A stretch of DNA of 32,944 nucleotides, from NCBI GenBank assembly GCA_018715365.1, contig DVLU01000047.1, forward strand, positions 1 through 32,944. Direction: 5' to 3'. The position numbers were made by a program, and so were the translations under genes. Positions 25,509 through 32,944 of the stretch are shown here, piece after piece. Below the pieces are notes generated by a model. That model did no database searches. It was not told the origin of the DNA and saw nothing but the letters and a program-made list of their open reading frames with translations. This stretch comes from Candidatus Ornithomonoglobus intestinigallinarum (GTDB lineage Bacteria > Bacillota > Clostridia > UBA1381). Within the stretch, counting starts at the first letter, position 1. Every line of letters begins with the position of its first letter.

Positions 25509-26285
25509 ATGAATAAGACAGCAGATAAGCTTGTGCTCGGAGGGCATGAATTTACATCAAGATTTATTCTCGGTTCGGGCAAATATTCGCTCGATCTCAT
25601 AAAGGCGGCTGTTGAAAACGCGGGCGCTCAGATAATAACGCTTGCGTTAAGGCGTGCGGCAACGGGAGATGTGGCAAACATAATGGACTATATCCCCGAA
25701 AACGTAACGCTGCTGCCGAATACCTCCGGTGCGAGAAACGCGGAGGAGGCCGTAAGAATAGCCCGCCTTGCGCGTGAAATAGGCTGCGGCGATTTTATAA
25801 AGATCGAGTGCATACGCGACACAAAATACCTTCTGCCGGATAATTACGAAACGGCAAAAGCAACGGAAATGCTTGCAAAGGAGGGCTTTGTTGTTATGCC
25901 GTATATGTATCCCGACCTTAACGCGGCAAGGGATATGGCAAATGCCGGCGCAGCGTGCATAATGCCGCTCGGCGCGCCGATAGGCTCAAACAAAGGGCTG
26001 TGCACAAAGGAATTTATAAAGATACTTATAGACGAGATAGACCTTCCGGTTATAGTGGACGCCGGTATAGGCAAGCCGTCGCAGGCGTGTGAGGCTATGG
26101 AAATGGGCGCCGCGGCCGTTATGGCAAACACGGCAATAGCAACGGCGGGGAATATCCCGGCAATGGCGGAAGCGTTCAAAAAAGCGATAGAAGCCGGACG
26201 CACGGCATATCTTGCCGGAACGGGACGCGTGATCGAGAGCGGAGCGTCGGCGTCGTCGCCGCTCACGGGCTTTTTGAGAGATTAA
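25509..26285 (+). CDS. thiG: Thiazole synthase ThiG
   Basis: 258 aa. It condenses deoxyxylulose-5-phosphate, dehydroglycine and ThiS-thiocarboxylate to the thiazole phosphate. RFILGSGKY starts the barrel, the Schiff-base lysine is K98 in DFIKIE, and [13 protein letters not shown] and VDAGIGKPS bind phosphate. Length is typical. AAAGGAG precedes the ATG by 10 nt. Confidence 0.97.
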   Translation: MNKTADKLVLGGHEFTSRFILGSGKYSLDLIKAAVENAGAQIITLALRRAATGDVANIMDYIPENVTLLPNTSGARNAEEAVRIARLAREIGCGDFIKIECIRDTKYLLPDNYETAKATEMLAKEGFVVMPYMYPDLNAARDMANAGAACIMPLGAPIGSNKGLCTKEFIKILIDEIDLPVIVDAGIGKPSQACEAMEMGAAAVMANTAIATAGNIPAMAEAFKKAIEAGRTAYLAGTGRVIESGASASSPLTGFLRD

Positions 26286-26306
26286 ATAAGGAGCGTCGGG
26301 AAAGCA

Positions 26307-27467
26307 ATGGAAGCAAAACAGAGAACAAATCACATGGAATATACGGAGGGCATGGAGGTATTGGATTCAACCATGCTCGACGAAGTCATAGCTGCGATGA
26401 ACGCGTATGATTACGAAAAATACACGGCAGACGACGTCCGCCGCGCATTGAATAAGGATGAAAGCCTAACGCCGGAGGACTTTGCGGCACTGTTGTCGCC
26501 GGCGGCGCTGCCGTTCCTTGAGGAAATGGCAGTGAGGGCGCAGGCCGAAACAAGAAAGCATTTCGGAAATTCGATCTATATGTTCACGCCGCTTTATATT
26601 GCAAATTACTGCGAGAATTACTGCATCTACTGCGGTTTTAACTGCTACAATAAAATAAAGCGCGCAAAGCTTACATATGAAGAAATCGAGCTTGAAATGA
26701 AGGAGATCGCAAAATCCGGGCTTCAGGAAATACTTATCCTGACGGGAGAATCGCGCAAAATGTCCGATGTCGAATACATCGGCGAGGCGTGCAGGATAGC
26801 GCGCAAATATTTTAAGCTTGTCGGGCTTGAGGTTTATCCCATGAACAGCGATGAATATAAATATCTTCACGAGTGCGGCGCCGATTTTGTTACGGTATTT
26901 CAGGAAACGTACAACAGCGATAAATACGAAACGCTTCACCTTGAAGGACATAAGCGCATTTTCCCGTACAGATTCTATGCCCAGGAGCGCGCTGTTTTGG
27001 GCGGAATGAGAGGCGTAGGCTTTGCGGCGCTTTTGGGGCTTGACGATTTCAGAAAGGATGCGTTTGCAACGGGAATGCACGCATATCTTTTGCAGCGCAA
27101 ATATCCGCAAACGGAAATTGCGTTTTCGTGCCCGCGGCTCAGGCCCATTATAAATAACGATAAAATAAACCCGAAGGACGTCCATGAACCGCAGCTTTTG
27201 CAGGTTATATGCGCCTACAGGCTGTTTATGCCGTTTGCGAGCATTACAATTTCAACGCGCGAATGCGCAAGGTTCAGAGATAACATTATAAATATAGCCG
27301 CAACAAAAATAAGCGCCGGCGTGAACGTCGGTATAGGCGGGCATATAGGCGAGGAAAAGGGCGACGAGCAGTTTGAAATATCGGACGGCAGAAATGTTGA
27401 CGAGGTCTATAAGGCAATAGAAAACCAAGGTCTGCAGCCTGTCATGAGCGATTATATTTATGTGTAA
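26307..27467 (+). CDS. thiH: 2-iminoacetate synthase ThiH (radical SAM)
   Basis: 386 aa. It cleaves tyrosine to dehydroglycine (2-iminoacetate) and p-cresol, supplying ThiG; this is the anaerobic route, fitting an anaerobic host. Cluster ligands are C102, C106 and C109 (CENYCIYC). Further family motifs are LILTGESRK, LEVYPM and FQETYN. AAGGAG is 13 nt before the ATG at 26307; a second in-frame ATG is at 26334. Its last codons overlap the start of tenI. Confidence 0.96.
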   Translation: MEAKQRTNHMEYTEGMEVLDSTMLDEVIAAMNAYDYEKYTADDVRRALNKDESLTPEDFAALLSPAALPFLEEMAVRAQAETRKHFGNSIYMFTPLYIANYCENYCIYCGFNCYNKIKRAKLTYEEIELEMKEIAKSGLQEILILTGESRKMSDVEYIGEACRIARKYFKLVGLEVYPMNSDEYKYLHECGADFVTVFQETYNSDKYETLHLEGHKRIFPYRFYAQERAVLGGMRGVGFAALLGLDDFRKDAFATGMHAYLLQRKYPQTEIAFSCPRLRPIINNDKINPKDVHEPQLLQVICAYRLFMPFASITISTRECARFRDNIINIAATKISAGVNVGIGGHIGEEKGDEQFEISDGRNVDEVYKAIENQGLQPVMSDYIYV

Positions 27468-28032
27468 AATGAAAATAACAGCAGTAACAAGCCGCCGCCT
27501 TTGCCCGGATTTTTTCAAAAGGCTTAAGGAGCTTTCGGAACTTGAAATACCAACGGTGCTGCGCGAAAAGGATCTTGGCGAAGCTGAATATTTTGAGCTT
27601 TGCAAAAAGGCGGCTGAAATATCAGACACAATAATACCGCATACTTATATAAGCGCCGCAAGAGAGCTTAGCATAAAAAAAATACATCTGCCGCTGCATA
27701 TTTTGGAAACGGCCGATGTAAGCGGCTTTGACACGGTGGGCGCGTCGGTGCACAGCCCCGGCGAGGCAAAAAAAGCGGAAGCGCTGGGCGCGACATACAT
27801 AATTGCGGGGCATATTTTTGAAACTGACTGCAAAAGGGGAGCGCCGCCGCGCGGGCTTGATTTTTTAAAAGCCGTGTGCGGCGCAGTAAACCTTCCCGTT
27901 TTTGCGATAGGAGGCATATCTCCGCAAAACGCTCCGTCGGTTATAAACGCCGGAGCGGCGGGAGTATGCGTTATGTCGTCGTTTATGAAAGCCGAAAGCG
28001 CGGCCGAATTATACAAGCAATTTATGATTTAA
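27460..28032 (+). CDS. tenI: TenI-type thiazole tautomerase (ThiE/TenI family)
   Basis: 190 aa, a TIM-barrel of the ThiE/TenI family. Automatic annotation would probably say thiamine-phosphate synthase. The details favour TenI: GHIFETDCKRG with H118 matches the segment around the catalytic His of B. subtilis TenI, IHLP replaces the IHVGQ-like ThiE segment, and the Asn-Asp-Asp stretch that ThiE uses for pyrophosphate and Mg2+ is absent (IIPHTYISAA stands there). TenI would aromatise the product of ThiG. It overlaps thiH by 8 nt; ATG 27469 is an alternative start. Its stop overlaps the convergent fumarase stop. Confidence 0.8.
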   Translation: MCKMKITAVTSRRLCPDFFKRLKELSELEIPTVLREKDLGEAEYFELCKKAAEISDTIIPHTYISAARELSIKKIHLPLHILETADVSGFDTVGASVHSPGEAKKAEALGATYIIAGHIFETDCKRGAPPRGLDFLKAVCGAVNLPVFAIGGISPQNAPSVINAGAAGVCVMSSFMKAESAAELYKQFMI

Positions 28033-28871
28033 ATAACGGCCGACGCATGACGCGTTGCGTGGCAGCTTATGTTTACCGAAACGGGAAGCCCGGCTATATG
28101 CGTCGGAAAGGTTTCGATATTAACACCGAGGCACGTTGTTGTGCCGCCCATGCCCTGCGGGCCTATGCCCAATTTGTTTATTTTTTCGAGGAGCGTGTTT
28201 TCAAGCTCCGCATAAAAAGCGTTTTCGTTGTGAGAAGTTATATCACGCGCAAGCGCTTTTTTTGAGAGCTGCGCGCACTTGTCCATTGTGCCGCCTATGC
28301 CTACGCCGACAACCATCGGCGGGCATGGGTTTGCGCCCGCTTTTCTGACCGTTTCTGTAACAAAATCTATTACGCCGTCAAGCCCGTCCGACGGATTAAG
28401 CATTTTAAGTGCGCTCTTGTTTTCGCTGCCGAAGCCTTTCGGAGCAAACGTGAGCTTTATTTTATCGCCCTTTACAAAATCGTAATATATAACGGCCGGA
28501 GTGTTGTCGCCCGTGTTTTTGCGGTCGAGCGGGTCGGCAACAACGGATTTTCTGAGATAACCCTCAGTGTAGCCCTTTCTTACGCCGTCGTTTATCGCCT
28601 CGGTAAGCGTTTTCCCTTCAACAAGCACCTCGTTTCCGACATCCGCAAAGAATACTGCCATACCGGTATCCTGGCATATGGGCACTGTTTTCCTGTCGGC
28701 AATATCGGCGTTTTTTATGAGGTTTTTCAAAACTGTGCGCGAAACCTCCGATTTTTCCGTTTCAACGCCTCGTTCGAGCGCTGCGCGGATATCGCCGTTA
28801 AGCGAGCAGTTGGCGCTTATGCAAAGCTCCGCAATCTTATTTGTTATTTCCTCTGATGCAATAATGCGCAT
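28029..28871 (-). CDS. fumA: Class I fumarate hydratase, alpha subunit (FumA N-terminal/TtdA type)
   Basis: 280 aa from the ATG at 28871, which follows AAAGGA by ~9 nt; a TTG seven codons upstream is less likely. It is the iron-sulfur half of two-subunit fumarases (or the related tartrate dehydratase). Candidate cluster cysteines are in PICQDTG, ANPCPPMV and TTTCLGV; APKGFGSENKS and GIGGTMDKCA are family motifs. The beta subunit usually lies directly downstream, but here the next gene is the convergent tenI, whose stop overlaps by three bases. A terminator precedes the gene and no full promoter was identified. Confidence 0.92.
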   Translation of the reverse strand: MRIIASEEITNKIAELCISANCSLNGDIRAALERGVETEKSEVSRTVLKNLIKNADIADRKTVPICQDTGMAVFFADVGNEVLVEGKTLTEAINDGVRKGYTEGYLRKSVVADPLDRKNTGDNTPAVIYYDFVKGDKIKLTFAPKGFGSENKSALKMLNPSDGLDGVIDFVTETVRKAGANPCPPMVVGVGIGGTMDKCAQLSKKALARDITSHNENAFYAELENTLLEKINKLGIGPQGMGGTTTCLGVNIETFPTHIAGLPVSVNISCHATRHASAVI

Positions 28872-28904
28872 TTTATTTTTTCCTTTCGGCAAAATTATAA
28901 AATT

Positions 28905-28943
28905 AAAAAACCCCTTGCGGGGTGCGGGAGCGATGCTCCCGCA
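28905..28943 (-). terminator. Double-hairpin terminator after the isomerase gene
   Basis: On the minus strand, TGCGGGAGC/GCTCCCGCA (28923-28943, 3-nt loop) is followed by CCCC-GCAA-GGGG (28911-28922) and six T residues (28905-28910). It lies 8 nt behind the isomerase stop and 33 nt ahead of the fumarase start. Confidence 0.9.
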
Positions 28944-28951
28944 TAAAAAAT

Positions 28952-30370
28952 TTATCTCGTAACTATTTCAAGCGGAACGTTGAATATTTTTGCAACCTTT
29001 GCGATAGTATCGATATGTCTGCCCGTTGCGGCCGCAAAGTGGTGCGTGGGCCCGCATTCGCTCCAGCGTGTAACAAATTCTCTTGCCCCGCAGCTGAAAC
29101 GCGTTCTCATATTTGTATCGCCGAACGACAATATCTTGCCTTCCTCGTTCACACCCTCTGCCGCGATAAACTTGAACTTGCCGTCGCCGTCCTGAGTGAT
29201 TGCGAGATAAGTAACGGGTCCCGTATAGGGATAGAACTGTGTCAGATAGCCGCCGCCCGTTTTGCCGTGGAATACCTTAACGATTTTCATTGTCGGCTTC
29301 TTGTCGGAAATATCGGCATCGCCCGAGCCGCTGTGGCCGATGATTGCAATGTCGTCGTTAAAGTCTATCGAATACATTTCGGCAAGCTGGCCCGTACCCG
29401 ATATTGTCTTTAATATGCTCATTGCCATCGCAACCTTCATATCGCCCTCAACGGCGCATGCCGTGCCCTGCTTTATAAGCATCGAAAATGCGGGGATAAG
29501 CATACTGTCGAGCACGCCTGCCTTGCCGGTTGCAAAACCGTCGTAATGCGATGCGATAAGGCCGAGCTTTTCTTCCTTGACCCACTGCTCAAAGGCGACA
29601 ACGTATTTTGCCATTTCCCAAACTTCCTCAATGCTTCCGCCGCCTTCGATATCGAAGGTGTCGAGAATATCCTGAGCCTTTGCGCGTATAGCGTCCTCGT
29701 CCGTGATGTTATCGGCAATCGCCCACATCTTCTCCCAGTCGAACTGCTTTGTGTAAAGGTGCATTCTTCTGTAGAGGTTCGATTCGTCTATGTAAAGGTC
29801 CATCATGCCGGGATACGGCCTGCCTATCTGTGCGATATTCGTATCTCTGAAGCGGCGTCTTGTCTGCGCCGCGCGGCACCATTCGTCGATCTCCTTCTGA
29901 ACGCCCGGGTCGCCGCCCTCAACAACGCCGGTGATAACGGCATGGCGCTTTCCGTATCTTTCAAGGTCTGCAACCATCTCGCCGACAGCCCCGCACGCAT
30001 AGCCCTCTCCGAGCCATGATGCGATGTCGGTATGGTCGTAATCGAGCGCCTTTAATTTCTGGATATTCACAAGCACAACGGGAACGTCCAGATCCTTTAC
30101 GGCGGGAAGCATATTGTATGATGTTGCGTATGTGAGCAGCTGTAAAAATACAAGGTCAACGTCCGCGGCTCTGAACAGGTCGCCCGCTGCCTGGGACTGC
30201 TCCTTGGTTGTCACCATGCCTCCGTCTATTATTTCCACAGAGTCGGGAAGCGTCTTTTTGAACGCCTCATACTGCGCCTCAAATTCGGGCACAAGCGACG
30301 GGAACTGCGGAAGGTACGCTCCCAGAGCGATTGAAAATACGCCGATTTTCGCCTTCGTGTTTACTAACAT
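28952..30370 (-). CDS. L-arabinose isomerase-fold sugar isomerase (AraA/FucI superfamily)
   Basis: 472 aa, close to AraA (~475-500) and shorter than FucI (~590). It probably interconverts an aldose and ketose with Mn2+. Likely metal ligands by position and context are E308 (VEGD), E331 (AEMYSID), H346 (IIGHSG) and one His in GPTHHF near the C-terminus, the same order as in E. coli AraA. The N-terminal part (DLVFLQLLTYATSYN) resembles the sugar-isomerase Rossmann domain. The ATG follows GAAAGGGG by 7 nt. Its neighbour is a GH95 fucosidase-type gene, so fucose, arabinose or another L-sugar are all possible substrates. Confidence 0.85.
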   Translation of the reverse strand: MLVNTKAKIGVFSIALGAYLPQFPSLVPEFEAQYEAFKKTLPDSVEIIDGGMVTTKEQSQAAGDLFRAADVDLVFLQLLTYATSYNMLPAVKDLDVPVVLVNIQKLKALDYDHTDIASWLGEGYACGAVGEMVADLERYGKRHAVITGVVEGGDPGVQKEIDEWCRAAQTRRRFRDTNIAQIGRPYPGMMDLYIDESNLYRRMHLYTKQFDWEKMWAIADNITDEDAIRAKAQDILDTFDIEGGGSIEEVWEMAKYVVAFEQWVKEEKLGLIASHYDGFATGKAGVLDSMLIPAFSMLIKQGTACAVEGDMKVAMAMSILKTISGTGQLAEMYSIDFNDDIAIIGHSGSGDADISDKKPTMKIVKVFHGKTGGGYLTQFYPYTGPVTYLAITQDGDGKFKFIAAEGVNEEGKILSFGDTNMRTRFSCGAREFVTRWSECGPTHHFAAATGRHIDTIAKVAKIFNVPLEIVTR

Positions 30371-30390
30371 AATATTACCCCTTTCATTTT

Positions 30391-30422
30391 GCCAGGTAAG
30401 GCAATGAATATTTTTTCCTGGC
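30391..30422 (-). promoter_or_regulatory. Inverted repeat in the isomerase mRNA leader
   Basis: GCCAGG (30417-30422, minus strand) and CCTGGC (30391-30396) are separated by 20 nt, ending ~8 nt before the ribosome-binding site of the isomerase gene. It could be an RNA hairpin controlling translation or a regulator operator. The sequence alone does not say which. Confidence 0.4.
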
Positions 30423-30507
30423 GGATACTTAAGACCAAAGCTTTGCCGGATCTTATAAAAAATCTCTCTCGTTATATTTGACTTTTTCTCCGCAATATGA
30501 TATGTTA

Positions 30508-30537
30508 ATTATACCACAAAACAGGACTTTGGGTCAA
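30508..30537 (-). promoter_or_regulatory. Promoter of the isomerase gene
   Basis: On the minus strand, TTGACC (30532-30537) and TATAAT (30508-30513) are spaced by 18 bp, with a TGG extended -10 element. The predicted leader is ~130 nt long. It means the isomerase can be transcribed independently of the GH95 gene upstream. Confidence 0.8.
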
Positions 30538-30580
30538 GGCGTTTTGTGAATTTTTTTGATTTTTTGCTTCCGAAAAAGGA

Positions 30581-32944
30581 TTACATTATATGCGATACCG
30601 CCTCGCACAGCGGCTTCATATTGTCTGCGCTGTCCCAAAGGAATGCCTTAACCGCACGGCAGCCGGGATAATCGCTTAAATCAGCCGTATAACCTTCCGC
30701 AAAATCGACGTTTATAAGGCCTCCGTTTTCGTCATAGCAGGCTATGATAAGCACGCCGCCTTCGGCATTGTGCGCCGTGATTTTGCCGTCGGCTATTGTA
30801 ATCGACGCATCATCCTCAGGCTCTGCTGCCGTAAACGTATACGCCGTGCCGGCTTTTGCGTTTTCTATGGTATACGTTTTGCCTTCGCGCATATCGGCGT
30901 AAATTTCGTTATTTAACATAAATGTGCCGTTTTCCCTGTCATAGCCTATTGTTATATCGCCGTCGGCGGCGGGAGTTATTGTAAAGCTTACAGCTTCGTT
31001 ATCGGACCACACAATATCCACCTTCGCTCCGTTTTTGGCGCGTATACCGCTTATTTCACCCTTATCCCAAGCGTCGGGAAGCGCGGGCAGAATATAAATT
31101 TCACCCGTCTGCGACTGCATAAGAAGCTCCATAACCGCCGCTGCCGAACCGAAGTTGCCGTCTATCTGGAAGGGCTCGTGGAAATCAAACAGATTTGCAT
31201 ATGTTTTCTGCGCCAGCTGATACCGGAACAGCTCAAGAGCCTTGTTTCCTTCAAGACATCTTGCCCAAAGCAGGAATTTGTTCGAGCAGGACCAGCCGGT
31301 TGAATCGTCGCCTCGGTTTTCAAGCACTGTTTTTGCGCCGTTAAGAAATTCGGGCGTATTGCGGTTTATCAGAGTGCCGGGATACAGCCCCACAAGGTGC
31401 GATATGTGTCTGTGAAGCGGGTCGCCCAGGGCGCTGCCGTTTTCATCGGTATTATATGAAGTTTCCTGTGCCCATTCCTTGATTTGCCCGTCGTCGCCAA
31501 GCTCAACCGGAGTCTCAAGATGGTTTCTTATTTCCTTCCATGCCGCGGCTTTGTCTTCGTCAACGCCGAGAACCTCCGCCGCCGCTATGGTGTAATCATA
31601 CATTCCCGCAACAAGCTGCAAATCATATTTTATGCCTTCCTGTGTGGGACCCTGCTCCGGCGAGCGCCCGGCCCATGTGGTGTAGTAATAGCCGTCGGGA
31701 TATTTTTCGGTGTCCGTCGTGGTTTTTCTTTCGTTTGTGTAAAGATACTGCGTATAGAAATTGGCAGCCTTTCTCATTATCGGGTAAAGCTCGTCCCTTA
31801 AAAGCTCCTTATCGCCCGTTGTCTGATAAATATCCCAAAGATTATACATAAGCCACGCCGTATTGCCCGCCGATTGAATGCTTGTTGAGCCGGTCATGTC
31901 GGTCGTACCCATTATTGCCTGTTTTGTGTGCATTATAAATACGTCGTCATCATCATCGCCGGAATCGGTAAACGTAATTTCTCCGTCTCCCGTAAGGCTG
32001 TATGATTTCGGCGTTACGCCGTACATGTTTTTGGCAGTGACGCGCCCTGCCGGTATCTGCGAATTAAACCAGCCTATAAGCGACTTTGCGCTGTCGGTAA
32101 GCCCTGCGCCTCCGGCAAACCAATAGTTCATTTCCATATTGATATTTATACAGTAGCATGAGCCCCATATTTCGGCAGTTGACTGGCACCATTTTCCCTG
32201 AAGATTTGCCGGCATCGTTGTTGAGCGCGATGATGAAATCATAAGATAGCGCGCGTAATTATAGTGAAGCTCCTCAAGATGCTTGTTAAGCGATGCGTAT
32301 TTATCCTCATCATACGAAACAACGGTCTTGCCCGACTCATCCTTTGAAGTGCCGATAACGTTTTTGTATGAGCGCTGAAGCTCATCCGTGGGAACGGGAC
32401 ATATTTCGTCAGCGTCAGTAAGGCTGAAATGCACCGTGTCAAACTGCGACTTGTAGTCCGCAATATGCTCTGCCTTAAGCTCATTGTACGTCATCGACGA
32501 AGCGCCGTTTATGCGTCTTTGAGCCTTTTCTATGGCAGCCGCAACGCCTCTTTCGCTCTTGTACGGTGTTTTTTCCATGTTTACCGAGCCGTCTGCGTTT
32601 AATTCAAATTGGTTCGCATCATAGTCTGTTGCCGCCGCAGCGATTATCGTAACGCCAGTTGCGCCCTTTATGTCAACGCTGTTTATGTTGTCCGTAACCG
32701 TGCCGTCATCGGCAATGACCTTTATCTTTGTACAGTATTCAAGATCCGATTCCTGATTCCATGCTGCGTTTCCGCCGCTTGCATACGGTTCGCTGTCTTT
32801 CAGCCTGCCCGTTATCGTTATTTCGCCGCCGTTTACCGTAATTTCTCCCGGATGCATCGAAACGGGATTTACGCTGAAGTTCATTTCATCGTCGGCCGTA
32901 TAACGGAAAACAAGCGCTTCTTTCGGGTACGACGCAAAATATTC
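30581..32944 (-). CDS. GH95 alpha-L-fucosidase/alpha-L-galactosidase type glycosidase, partial (N-terminus off right edge)
   Basis: 787 residues are visible; the frame is open to the right edge, starting EYFASYPKEALVFRYTAD, so the true start lies outside. GH95 landmarks are NINMEMNYW (near 32130, Asn pair of the active site), SPEQGPTQEG, HRHISHLVGLYPG, TGWS, and FHEPFQIDGNFG (near 31160, active-site Asp), then LLMQSQTGEIYILPALP. GH95 enzymes invert alpha-1,2-fucosyl or alpha-galactosyl linkages from host glycans, milk oligosaccharides or plant xyloglucan. The last ~75 residues (ITIADGKITAHNAEGG to AFLWDSADNMKPLC) form an extra beta-rich module beyond the catalytic part. Location of the protein is unknown because the signal region is missing. 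Confidence 0.92.
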   Translation of the reverse strand, partial: EYFASYPKEALVFRYTADDEMNFSVNPVSMHPGEITVNGGEITITGRLKDSEPYASGGNAAWNQESDLEYCTKIKVIADDGTVTDNINSVDIKGATGVTIIAAAATDYDANQFELNADGSVNMEKTPYKSERGVAAAIEKAQRRINGASSMTYNELKAEHIADYKSQFDTVHFSLTDADEICPVPTDELQRSYKNVIGTSKDESGKTVVSYDEDKYASLNKHLEELHYNYARYLMISSSRSTTMPANLQGKWCQSTAEIWGSCYCININMEMNYWFAGGAGLTDSAKSLIGWFNSQIPAGRVTAKNMYGVTPKSYSLTGDGEITFTDSGDDDDDVFIMHTKQAIMGTTDMTGSTSIQSAGNTAWLMYNLWDIYQTTGDKELLRDELYPIMRKAANFYTQYLYTNERKTTTDTEKYPDGYYYTTWAGRSPEQGPTQEGIKYDLQLVAGMYDYTIAAAEVLGVDEDKAAAWKEIRNHLETPVELGDDGQIKEWAQETSYNTDENGSALGDPLHRHISHLVGLYPGTLINRNTPEFLNGAKTVLENRGDDSTGWSCSNKFLLWARCLEGNKALELFRYQLAQKTYANLFDFHEPFQIDGNFGSAAAVMELLMQSQTGEIYILPALPDAWDKGEISGIRAKNGAKVDIVWSDNEAVSFTITPAADGDITIGYDRENGTFMLNNEIYADMREGKTYTIENAKAGTAYTFTAAEPEDDASITIADGKITAHNAEGGVLIIACYDENGGLINVDFAEGYTADLSDYPGCRAVKAFLWDSADNMKPLCEAVSHIM

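Overview
The window looks like chromosomal DNA of a gut- or rumen-type member of the Clostridia (Firmicutes). Three things point there: the long block from 6.9 to 23.7 kb follows the Bacillus/Clostridium housekeeping order yloC(yicC)-remA-gmk-rpoZ-priA-def-fmt-rsmB-rlmN-prpC-prkC-rsgA-rpe-thiN; a PASTA-domain Ser/Thr kinase and RemA are present; and the flanks carry fucose/rhamnose-type glycosidases. By eye the coding bias is distinctive, with ATA very common for isoleucine and several TTG or GTG starts. I see no phage, transposon, CRISPR array or rRNA gene. Genus cannot be assigned from the sequence alone.

Left flank (1-3670, minus strand): a promoter at 3404-3432 drives rarA and, 12 nt downstream, a large GH106-like glycosidase gene that runs off the left edge. 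Behind it sits a small tRNA unit, tRNA-Gly(GCC) then initiator tRNA-fMet(CAU), with its own promoter and terminator.

3.7-6.7 kb (plus strand): a near-consensus promoter, a manganese (yybP-ykoY) riboswitch, an overlapping terminator and a P-type cation ATPase form a metal-responsive export unit. It is closed by a strong terminator at 6629-6684.

6.75-24.5 kb (plus strand): an extended -10 promoter precedes one long, tightly packed run of 18 genes. It covers RNA turnover (yicC), matrix regulation (remA), GMP kinase, RNA polymerase omega, replication restart (priA), N-formyl-Met processing (def, fmt), a membrane zinc protease, rRNA methylation (rsmB, rlmN), the PP2C phosphatase/PASTA kinase pair, ribosome maturation (rsgA), rpe, thiN, then cysteine desulfurase and thiI for 4-thiouridine/sulfur transfer, a small coiled-coil membrane protein and a GNAT acetyltransferase. 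The coaBC gene seen at the equivalent place in Bacillus subtilis is absent, and a YugP-type protease lies between fmt and rsmB.

24.5-28.0 kb (plus strand): a separate promoter and a hairpin/T-run leader without TPP-riboswitch hallmarks precede thiS-thiF-thiG-thiH-tenI, the thiazole branch of thiamine synthesis. The last gene looks like the TenI tautomerase rather than thiamine-phosphate synthase.

Right flank (28.0-32.9 kb, minus strand): a class I fumarase alpha subunit whose stop codon overlaps that of tenI and which has no adjacent beta subunit, then a double-hairpin terminator, an AraA-type sugar isomerase with a structured leader and strong promoter, and a GH95 alpha-L-fucosidase-type gene that runs off the right edge. 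The isomerase/GH95 pair suggests deoxyhexose or related sugar use. Most of the window is conserved core biology; the interest lies in regulatory elements, operon rearrangements and a few likely misannotation traps.
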